64,000 nt of DNA, from assembly GCA_020912385.1 (NCBI GenBank), contig CP087212.1, forward strand, positions 62,001 through 126,000, given 5' to 3'. The notes beneath the pieces are model-generated. The model ran no database searches. It saw nothing but the letters and a program-made list of their open reading frames with translations, and was not told the origin of the DNA. The stretch is from Neofusicoccum parvum. Taxonomy: Eukaryota > Ascomycota > Dothideomycetes > Botryosphaeriales > Botryosphaeriaceae. The position numbers and the translations under genes were made by a program. Shown in pieces: positions 53,019 through 62,437 of this stretch. How positions within the stretch are numbered: position 1 is the first letter of the stretch; the number at the start of each line of letters is the position of its first letter.

Positions 53019-53970
53019 CTATAGAGACGAATTCTCAAACCTCATGACGTTCAAGAGTGTACCAATACCCTTCACTTCTACCTCGACAACATCTCCATCG
53101 TTGAGAAGGGTCTTCCGAAAATAGCCAACCCCACTTGGCGTTCCAGTCATGATGACCGTCCCTGCCTTGACTGTCGTTCCCTGGCTGAGGTGTCTCAGAA
53201 TATCCTTAATAGTCCAGATCATGTCGTCCGTTGTCGAATTCTGTCTGACCTCATCATTGACTCGTGTCGTCAGTGTCAAGGCTTGGGGGTTCGGAATCTC
53301 GCTAGTACTGCATATGCATGGCCCGATGGGAGCAAAACCATCAAATGATTTTGAGTAACAGAACTGGCCTCCACTGGCTTCTGGAAGCTGGAAGTTCCTA
53401 GCGGAGACATCGTTGCCGACCGTGTAACCCAAGACGTAGTCAGAAAGCGAGTAATCAGCGGCCAGGTTCTTCGCGTCGCGCGACGTGATGACAGTAAGTT
53501 CCCCCTCATAATCGAGCATGGATTGCGCGGACTGGTGGATGGGAATATTATCGCCTGGCCCCGCTAACGCATTCGGCGACTTCATGAAGATGACCGGATA
53601 GGTCGGGATGGGCAGCTGCAAAATTGGAATTCTCTTTTAGCCATCATTCTCGATCGGAGCATGTGCAGTTAATTCAAAATTACCGAGGATTCTTTTGCAT
53701 GCGTCTTGTAATTGATGCCGACGCAGATGATCGCGGGTGTTTCCGCGATCGGGCAGAGTAACTGGACAGACGGTAAGCAGGCTGAAGGCTCGCTGCATGT
53801 GGGGAAGGTACCTTTTCCACCCGGACCGCTCCGTTCGCCGTTAGAGTGAAGCCGCTGGCGATATCCCCCTCAAGTCTCTCAACAACGTACGTCTGGCCCT
53901 CGGTTGCAATGAGGTCTCCGAAGTGAGTCTGGCCGCCCAGCTCATAACGAACAAGTCTTTTGAAACACAT
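53019..53970 (-). CDS. Fumarylacetoacetate hydrolase-family protein
   Basis: Exons 53812-53970, 53684-53761 and 53019-53615 are separated by introns of 50 and 68 nt, giving 277 aa. After a roughly 60-residue N-terminal lobe come VGINYKTHA, the metal-binding DYEGELTVI (Glu116, Glu118), GNDVSARN, KSFDGFAPIGP and the C-terminal MTGTPSGVG. This is the small FAH fold of acylpyruvate hydrolases, homoprotocatechuate-pathway isomerase/decarboxylases and fumarylpyruvate hydrolases, which cut a C-C bond in a 1,3-diketone acid with Mg2+. Its neighbours (an aromatic monooxygenase and an acetoacetyl-CoA synthetase) suggest an aromatic breakdown product as substrate. Transcribed divergently from the monooxygenase across 500 bp. 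The exact substrate cannot be told from sequence. Confidence 0.88.
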
Positions 53971-54470
53971 TTTAAATATCGACAGTCACAGTCAGCATGG
54001 AACATAGCATCATTTGGATGTCAACGTGGATTTTATATCATTTTGTTGGTCGGCCATTGTCTTGCGCCGTCCCGGGCCGTCCTTGGGCCTGCATTCGGCC
54101 GTCTAGCCAAACGCTCGGGATCGCCTTTTGACTCACTGCCCCTAGAGTAAGTCGAAGAAGTGGGAATACCTGCGCGTTGTTTTCCATAACATCTTTTCCG
54201 TCTTCATGACAGCTGCGCGTGGTCGGCCGAATCGGATGGACGGGGGCCGGCCGGCGCCCGGCCGGTGACCGCCTCTTCGGCAGACACCCCGCACCGCTAC
54301 TGTACATTTAAGTTCCATATCATAACGTATTTCTGCAATAATAATTTTCCGTTCGCGCAAGGGGTTGCATTTGTTTGAAGAAAGAATTAACTTTTTCCGT
54401 GAAGATGGTAATTTTCTCCAATTCCTGTGCATCCGCACATTGACAACGCTGACGACTCTAGGCTCCAATC
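53971..54470. promoter_or_regulatory. Divergent promoter of FAH and monooxygenase genes, with CGG/CCG palindrome
   Basis: The 500-bp gap holds CCGGCCGGCGCCCGGCCGG at 54247-54265 (two CCGGCCGG palindromes around CGC). CGGCCGAATCGG lies just before it, near 54223-54234. Zn2Cys6 regulators bind CGG/CCG triplets in such arrangements, so these are candidate sites for the regulator at 56739-59057. No footprint-type evidence exists in the sequence itself. Confidence 0.4.
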
Positions 54471-56364
54471 ATGCATGAAACCCCTGTTTTAGTAGTCGGT
54501 GGAGGTCCAGCAGGCCTGATTACTGCTTTGCAGTTGTCTGCTAACAATGTGCGGTGCATGTTGGCTGAGCGAAACCCTGACACTACTAAATGGCCAAAAA
54601 TGGACATCACCAATTGCCGAAGCATGGAACTTTTCAGGCGGCTGGGCATTGCCGATTCTGTGCGACAGATTGGTTCGAAACCATCGCGGAAGCTCCAAAG
54701 CTGGTGCACTAATAAGTATGCAGGTGTACCGCAACATTTCTCTTTTGATGTCAACTTCAGTACTGGGCTTTCTGAACCAGGGGAGCTCCTAACCAAGTGG
54801 GTGAGTAGCTCAGCCTCTTTTTCCATCCGCGATGCAATCAACTGCTAACTCTGTTAAGGAACTTCCTTCCCCAGACTGGTGGCGGCACCGTATCCGGCAG
54901 CTGAATGACGGTACGATGCCAAGGGAACCGTACCAAAGATGCTCACAGGCAGTTCTCGAAGCCTGGCTCAAGCCACGCATCCAGGCCGACCGGAACATCG
55001 AATCCCACTTTGGGTTAAGGTTCGAGAGATTGACCGAAACAGAGGACTACGTTGAAAGCGAGCTGCTTGACCAAGACGGCCAGTTACACATTGTAAAGTC
55101 ACAAATGGTCATTGGTTGTGATGGCGCCCATAGCAAGGTGCGTTCCCAGCTACAAATTGCCCTCAGAGGTGAATCCAAGTAAGTATTAGGCGCTTGTTGT
55201 GAGCTCCCCCCTCACCAAGATTTGCTGTCCACCTGGGGGAACTATTGCGCAGCCCATTTACTAACCACGGCTCACAGCGACTTCTGCCAAAACTTGATGC
55301 ATTTTACGTCTCGCGATTTCACGAGACTGCACTCTCAGGGCCAATTCTGGCATATCTTCTTCACGACAGGAGCGGTGATTATCTCGCAGGATGAAGTCTG
55401 CACCTGGACGGTGCACATTCCCGTCCCGCCGGGCACCGAAGCGTCAGATTTCGATCCAGAGCAGGCTATTTACAAGGCTCTTGGGACAACCGAAACCGCT
55501 TTCCCCATCAAGATTGACAAGATTCTATTGAATAATGTCTGGAGAGGGGGCACCTACCTCGCCGACAAGTACACGTCCCCCGGTCGGCGAGTTTTCCTGA
55601 GTGGCGATTCAGCCCACCAAAATATTCCGACAGGCGGCTACGGGATGAACACCGCTGTTGGCGATAGCTTCGACATCGGCTGGAAGGTAGCTGCTGTGCT
55701 GAACGGTTACGGAGGACCTCGGCTACTTCAGTCGTACGAAGAGGAGCGCAGACCTGTCGCAGCCAGAAATGTTGCACGAGCACGCACGCACTCCTTAGTC
55801 CACCGCGACGTTTGTAAGATGGCCGCCGCAGTAGGGAAGGATATCTACACTGAAACACCAGCTGGTCGGGAGACGAGGGAAAGGATCAAGAACTACATGC
55901 GGGAGCATTGCGGGGAAAACAGGGACCACGGGATTGAAATGGGCTATCGGTACAAGTCTTGCGTCATTGCGGGAGAGGACGATGGTCAGAGAGCGCAGGA
56001 GCCCCCATGGATCGAGTCGAAGTATATTCCGTCGACCTGGCCGGGTGCGCGCGCACCGCACGTTTTTCTGAAGGACGGAGAAACCAGCATCTATGACTGT
56101 TTCGGAACGGGTGCCCAGTTCTCGCTGATCGACTTTACAACTGATGCTCGATATACGGAAGCATTCCAAGCCGCGGCTCGAAACCTCGGCGTGCCACTGA
56201 AAAGTGTGCACCTTCCCAACGAAGACCATGTGCGTAGCGTGTGGGAGAGAGATACCGTGCTGATCAGGCCCGATGACCATGTCGCCTGGCGGGCGCCGCT
56301 GAGTGCGAACATCACTCAAGATGGCGCTAAGGATGTATTACGCACTGTGTTGGGTTGGGTTTAG
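54471..56364 (+). CDS. FAD-dependent aromatic monooxygenase (phenol hydroxylase-like)
   Basis: Exons 54471-54800, 54859-55178 and 55278-56364 have introns of 58 and 99 nt, each with a CTAAC branch site, giving 578 aa. The FAD-binding GGGPAG is at residues 10-15 (VLVVGGGPAGLITAL), the DG motif IGCDGAHSKVR at about 196-203 and the GD motif SGDSAHQNIPTGGYGMN at about 325-341. The C-terminal roughly 170 residues have the thioredoxin-like shape of phenol hydroxylase and MhpA-type enzymes. It should hydroxylate an aromatic ring with NAD(P)H and O2. No signal peptide is seen, so cytosolic. Possible substrates include phenols, salicylate-like acids or hydroxyphenylpropionates. Confidence 0.9.
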
Positions 56365-56738
56365 AACAGGAATTCGGTACTCGTAGATGTCGTGCCGCAA
56401 GCCTCTAGATATTTCATCGAATTCTGAATCAAAAATCAGCGATAGTACGTGTAGATAAAACAGACCAAGACGCCACATGAAGAAAGTCTGCTAAACATGC
56501 GGGTTAGCTTGAGGATGCGGCCCCACCGAAGGAGCGCGGCCAGACGGTCTGGGACGATAACAACCGGACGCTTGCGTCGAAGGATGCGCTAAGGAATCTT
56601 ACTGCGTCACACAAGGATAAGAAGGCGAGGCTGGCGGGGAAATTGGTGGCCGAGGGTGGGTCGGACACTACAAAACCCCGAGACAGCCCACTCACCAAGA
56701 ACACTCTCCCCGTCGTCTCGGAGGAACAAGCACTTCAC
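56365..56738. other. Intergenic or leader region with an open frame
   Basis: From about 56508 the frame of the regulator is open without an ATG and has good codon use (for example QTVWDDNNRTLASKDALRN). It may be part of a longer, spliced N-terminus or a remnant of another exon. No promoter motif stands out. Confidence 0.35.
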
Positions 56739-59057
56739 ATGACAGCGGTGCAATTGGCACCAATGGATGCAGCTATGTCGGCAGTGTGGTCCACGCCCGA
56801 GCAGAGTAGCCCAGTCACGTCGTCCCCGTCTTCTCAACCCCGGAAGGCGCAGCGCGTGCTTGCGTGCGTGCTATGCCAGCAGCGCAAGATCAAGTGCAAC
56901 CGCAAGTTTCCCTGCTCTAATTGCATCAAGTCCAAGGCGTCTTGCGTCCCGGCTACGCTTAATCCGCGCCGTAGAAAGCGCAGGTTTGCCGAGCGAGAGC
57001 TGCTGGATCGTCTCCGCAAGTACGAGGACCTACTCCGCCAGAACAATGTCGAATTCGAACCACTCCACCGGGAATCAATCGGGGAGAACGAGGCTCTCAT
57101 TGTCGATGCCACCAATCATTTAGACGAAGAGCTGCCCGAAGCTATGGGAGCAGAGCAGTCGTCTCCATCGACCACAAGCAAGCCAGAACGAGTATACGAG
57201 GCCAAGTATGTGTAAGAAGTAAAGCCGTCGCCAAATGACTAACTCTCTCAGGAACTTTTGGCACGCCATGAGCCAAGGGGTACGCTCCCAACGCCTGTCG
57301 GACGCTCCACTCCACTGACTAGTTTGTAACAGTTCCGAGACCCCGACAATGACAGTGATTCCTCGCAGGATGATGTGCGAGAAGGCGTAGTCAGGAGCGC
57401 GTGGGATCTGTTATATACAAACAGAGACCATCTTTTGCTAGGCTCCCGCAAGACCCCGGTCGACATCTCCACCCTCCATCCCGAGCCAGTCCAAATCTTT
57501 CGGCTCTGGCAGATATACCTGGATAACGTCAACCCACTCCTCAAAGTCACACACGCTCCCAGTCTGCAAGGACGCATCATAGAGGCGGCCAGCAATGTTG
57601 CTCGCACCAACGCTGCTCTGGAGGTGCTCATGTTCAGCATTTACTGTGTCTCTATTCAAAGTCTCGCAGAGGACGAATGCCAGGCCATCTTCAGCTCATC
57701 GAAGGAAGATCTCTTGACGGCATATCATTTCGGCTGTGAGCAAGCACTGCTGAACTGTGGATTTCTAAGAACCAGCGATCGCAGCTCTTTGACCGCATTG
57801 TTCCTCTACCTTGTCTCGGTTGGCCCCAGGACCGACCCTCGATCTCTGTCCTCCATGCTTGGCGTGGCTGTTCGCATTGCGCAACGCATGGGCATCGACA
57901 GCGAGTCAACCAATGCCAGATGCACCGCTCTTGAGGCAGAGATGCGCCGCAGGCTTTGGTGGTCGCTCGTCCTCTTCGAAACTCGCATTGGTGAGCTGGC
58001 CAACTTCAGGTCCGTAGCGCTGGCGCCGACCTGGGACTGCAGGGCTCCTCTCAACGTAAATGACTCCGACCTTTGGTCGGATATGAGAGGGCCACCAGCG
58101 GCTCGGGAGAAATGCACCGATGCTCTATTCGCCGCGGTGCGCAGTGAGCTAGGCGAGTTTCTCCGCCACGCTGCGGTTCACCTCGACTTTACTGTTCCGG
58201 CTTTGAAACCTATTGCAAACGATACTCATGAAGAGGGTGGGCTGGCTGAGTTGGAGAGGATGGTCAACGACAAGTATTTACGGTTCTGCGACCCCGAGAA
58301 CCCTCTTCACTTCATGACCGTCTGGACAACGCGATCGTTCCTTGCTAGATATCGCCTCGTCGAGCAATATTCGAGGGATCATAGTGCTTCGGTGCAGCAG
58401 ACAGAGGCGCAGCGTAGCACAGCTCTTTCCTATGCGCTCGCCATGCTGGACTGCGACACCAAGATTATGACCTCACCCCTTACCAAGGGCTACCGGTGGT
58501 TACTTCAGTTCTATTTTCCTTTTCCTGCGTACGTTCACATCGTCCAAGACCTCAAGAGGCGGCCTGTTGCCGAGCATGCCGATCATGCTTGGGAGGTGAT
58601 GAGTGCTCACTACGACGCTCGATTTTCCACATCCCTTGTCACATCTGATGACGGTCCTTTTTTCAAGATCTTCTCTAGCATGGTCTTGCAAGCGTGGGAA
58701 CCCCGTGAGGCAGCGTTTCGGGAATCAGGACAGCAGTTGACGATACCAAGGATCGTGTCGTGCTTCCAACAAAACGTTCCACAAACAGTGCCCAACGCGC
58801 AAAAGAAGACCGATTCAGAGCAGGTGCGGAATGCGGCTACGGGCATAACTGTGGACGGCTTTCCAGCACCGATGGCGATGGGCTTCGGTGGCGATGGCCT
58901 GCTCTATGGCATGGGAGGGCAAGACATCTTCACAGGAACTGGGCTGGGTGGAATGTCTAATCCTGGCCTGCCCGGACAGTTTTCATTGGATGTTGGCGTG
59001 AATCAGTTGAACTGGGCTGCTATGGACTGGGGGTTGAGTGATCGCCGCCACTGGTAA
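56739..59057 (+). CDS. Zn2Cys6 transcription factor
   Basis: Exons 56739-57205, 57252-57279 (28 nt) and 57333-59057 have introns of 46 and 53 nt, giving 739 aa. The first in-frame ATG is 56739. The binuclear cluster is C-x2-C-x6-C-x5-C-x2-C-x6-C at residues 43-69 (CVLCQQRKIKC, CSNCIKSKASC). A basic run (NPRRRKRR) and a short coiled coil (ERELLDRLRKYEDLLRQN) for dimerisation follow. The KNFWHAMSQGFRDPDNDSD segment spans both splice sites. The middle is the fungal-specific transcription factor domain (MHR). It is probably the pathway regulator of the adjoining catabolic genes, inferred from position only. Confidence 0.88.
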
Positions 59058-59607
59058 GACTACCGGCGCATAGCCTCCGCAAATACTTAATGGGGTTGCC
59101 ACTCAAATGATCGTAGACGTACGCATCATTTTCTTTAGCCGTACTTGATCAATTCTTTTTGAGTAAAATCATGGCGTTCACCTGAGATCCCCTTCCCTGC
59201 CGTGATAATACTTGGTACTGTCGCATACTGGTACAAACCTTTTCCAAACTTGGCGCACTGCAAAGATAGACCGGACAAAAATTTATTCTTTTACGCGCTT
59301 GCAGGAAATTGACCACAACGTGGCCTGTGTGCTGTGTGGTAGACCAGCCACTTTCGGGCAAAGATGTTGCCTCGGGCGTTAGAAAACCCCGGCCCTGGTA
59401 TCCGCCCCCATCAACCATTTCGGGCTCTAGTAACCCCCGAGAGACTTCAGCTGCCAAACTGCCGCGTTAGCATTTATAAACCAAAGAGTTTCTATTCACT
59501 TTTGGTCCCTGAAAACACAACTCTCATCACCCTCATTCCTGAACAAGCAATTTGTCGCGATAGTTAGATTATCAGTGCCGGCGTGAAGTATACAGCACCA
59601 CACCGCC
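59058..59607. other. Intergenic region, regulator to transporter
   Basis: Holds the terminator of the regulator and the promoter of the transporter. No gene, repeat or RNA recognised. ATG 59608 has a good context (CACCGCCATGA). Confidence 0.4.
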
Positions 59608-61541
59608 ATGAAGTCTCGGCCTACAACCCCCCAAAGCACTAAATCAAACGCGGACACAACACAGACGGCGAAAACTTGTCACGATGATGAAGTCACATCT
59701 GATGCACACCAAATCGACGACACGTATCAGGCGCAATCAGCCACGAAGGTCTTTCTGCTGCTCGTCTCAGTCTTTCTGAGCATCTTCCTCGTTGCTCTTG
59801 ACAGACTCATCATCTCAACTGCATGACTACCTATTCTCTAAAGATTAAAATTACTTGTCACGGTATGCTGACGGGTTCTGGGCAGGCCATCCCTGAAATC
59901 ACAGACGAATTCCACTCCCTCCCCGACGTCGGTTGGTACGGAAGCGCGTACACATTGACGTGCTGCTCGTTCCAGCTATTGTTTGGAAAATTCTACACCC
60001 TCTACGCAGTCAAAGCTGTTATGCTCACAAGCGTCTTGTTATTCGAGCTCGGCTCCGTTGTCTGTGGCGCCGCTCCTTCCTCAGCAGCCTTCATCGTCGG
60101 AAGAGCGATTGCCGGCGTCGGCGCTGCTGGAATATTTGCTGGTTGCGTGAGTCCCCTATTCTCCTCCCACCATTCAAAATTCAGTCGTAATTTTCTGACG
60201 CGTTTACTACTCCAGATCATAAGCATGGTGTATGCTGTTCCCCTTGAAAAGCGCCCGAAACTCCAAGGAATGTTCGGTGCCCTCTTTGGCATCGCTTCAA
60301 TACTTGGCCCTTTAATTGGCGGCGCCTTCACCTCAAATGTGTCGTGGAGGTGGTGCTTCTACATCAACTTGCCGTTTGGAGCTGTTGCTATGGTTGTCAT
60401 TGCCCTATGCCTGAAGGTGCCCGACCGAGACACAACCAAGCTTCCCTGGACACAGAAGCTGTCCCAGCTCGACGTCCTTGGCACGGCATTTCTGATCCCT
60501 GGTGTGGTCTGCCTTCTGCTGGCACTCCAGTGGGGTGGCCAGACATATGCTGTGAGTCTCCTGGAACCCGTTCGCAGCATTAACGCGCATATTGACGGTC
60601 TTTAGTGGAGTAACGGGCGCATTGTAGCATTGTTGACTCTTGGGGGAGTTTTGCTTGTTACTTTCACTGCTGTCCAAGTACTACTCCCCGAAACAGCAAC
60701 GATCCCTCCGCGCATTTTCAAGCAGCGCAGCATCGTTGCTGGATGCTGGGCCACGGTCTGCGTTGGCTCCTCTCAATACATATACGGTAAGATTACCACT
60801 TCCACACACGCTATCATTTCTTGGCTGATACTGTTCACAGTGTACTTCCTCCCTGTCTGGTTTCAGTCCATTAAGGGCTCCTCTGCCGTGGAATCTGGTA
60901 TCCGGCTGCTACCTCTCTTGTTAGCGATGGTGCTCGCATCAATCGTGGGCGGATTCACCACCACAAAGATTGGATACTATACGCCGCTCGCTATCGTTGG
61001 GTCTTGCATTATGGCCGTTGGGGCCGGTCTCCTTACAACCCTCCAGGTCGACACCAGTGAAGCCAAGTGGATCGGCTACCAGATTTTGTACGGTTTTGGC
61101 ATGGGCCTGTGTTTCCAAGCACCAAACCTCGCAGCCCAGACAGTTCTCCCAACTAAGGATGTGCCGGTCGGAACGTCGCTGATGTTTTTCAGCCAGCTGC
61201 TCGGGGCAGCCATTTTCGTCTCTGTTGGCGAGAACGTACTGGACAATCAGTTAGTGCGGAGGCTTTCCGGCCTGCCTGGCTTTGATCCGACTCTTGTCAC
61301 GGATGGTGGCGCCACGTCACTGCTCACCTCGCTGCCTGTCAATCTACGAGAGACTGGTCTCGTGGCGTATAATGGGGCGTTACGAAACGTGTTCCAGATT
61401 GGCTTAATCCTAGCGTGCCTCACCGTCCTTGGCACTACTGCGCTAGAGTGGAGAAGCGTTCTCAAGAAGCCGATGCAAAACTCTGAGGATGGGACTAGCG
61501 AAGCAGCTATGGAGGAGAATGTAACTAGCGGTGGACGATAG
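59608..61541 (+). CDS. MFS transporter, 14-TM drug:H+ antiporter type
   Basis: Exons 59608-59820, 59886-60146, 60216-60551, 60606-60786 and 60841-61541 give 563 aa. A 45-residue hydrophilic N-terminus precedes [18 protein letters not shown], the family's first helix with its Asp, and [20 protein letters not shown]. Motif A is not obvious. The motif C-like region and [19 protein letters not shown] are typical of DHA2 (14-TM) exporters. Splicing is consistent at each junction. The first intron (59821-59885) must use a GC donor (GCATGA) because the exon ends ACT and the next begins GCC ATC CCT. In a catabolic cluster it may import a substrate or export a toxic intermediate. Confidence 0.88.
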
Positions 61542-62035
61542 TAACAACTCAGATTTCATGAAGAGAGAAAATAAAGAGCAGAGAGAAAGTAAGAGGTGGA
61601 CTGTAATAATGAGATAGAGCGTAGTGTGATGATATACCTGGCCTATGAAGATTCAATAAGTAGTTCTCCATTGCTTTCTTTTGACTACTTACAAAGCCGC
61701 CGTAACTAGCCATCCTAAACCTACTATCCAAATCACTTGTCTCCAAATACTACTTTCTAGGGTAAGCTGTTGATTAAACTTGATCATCTATCTCAGTTAT
61801 ATAATAGTAGCCGGTGAATCTTAGTCTTGTACTAACAAGTCATCTTCATGCATCGAACGAAACGTTCCGGATTCTTCTTTAGCATATTGGAAATGTTAGC
61901 CACGTTCTACATATCGTAATAGCATATAGAATCCTCGCTATGGTGCGCCTTCTAACTAGACATCGCGCAGCCTTGTCCTGAAATAGATATGGTTAGCAAG
62001 AGTGGCTAAACCCTATTTCATGTTGCTGTAGGGAT
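61542..62035. other. No gene seen
   Basis: AT-rich, downstream of the transporter. Short frames only. Confidence 0.35.
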
Positions 62036-62200
62036 GGGTAAGTTGGAAATGGAGAAGGTTTTGGTCGAAGTAGGTGCGAGTCTCAATCTTGAAGATGGAT
62101 ATGGACAAACGCCAATTCGTGTCACTGGGAAAAGTTGGCACAAGGAGATTCAAATTTGTTGATGGGACATGGTGCGAAGTCTTGACTGCGGGAGGTCTTT
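62036..62200 (+). pseudogene. Ankyrin-repeat relic
   Basis: The plus strand reads KLEMEKVLVEVGASLNLE, then DGYGQTPI, and after a one-base shift NLLMGHGAKS. These are recognisable as parts of two ankyrin repeats (the usual ...LLLEKGADVN..D.YGQTPL..A and ...LLL.HGA...). It is broken by a frameshift and a TGA, with no surrounding open frame. Confidence 0.5.
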
Positions 62201-62437
62201 ATCTTGCTGGAGAATGACCTTACCTTGAAGATGAGCGTTGAGCCGCAGGGAGGTAAGACGGAAGCATTGACTGATAACGAAGTGAGAAGTCCAGTCCAGC
62301 AGATTGATTTTCCGTTTTTATCAGGAGAAACAGAGTTTCTAGAATAATTGTACTCGTAGACTTTCTCTTCAAGTCAGATAAAATCACGAAATTGAAAATT
62401 ATTGGATATCTCCGCAATCCACAAGATAATCTCTCAT

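Noticed and set aside
56091..56315. Antisense frames within the monooxygenase, regulator and transporter genes
   Set aside because: They lie wholly opposite well-supported exons and have no homology-like features.
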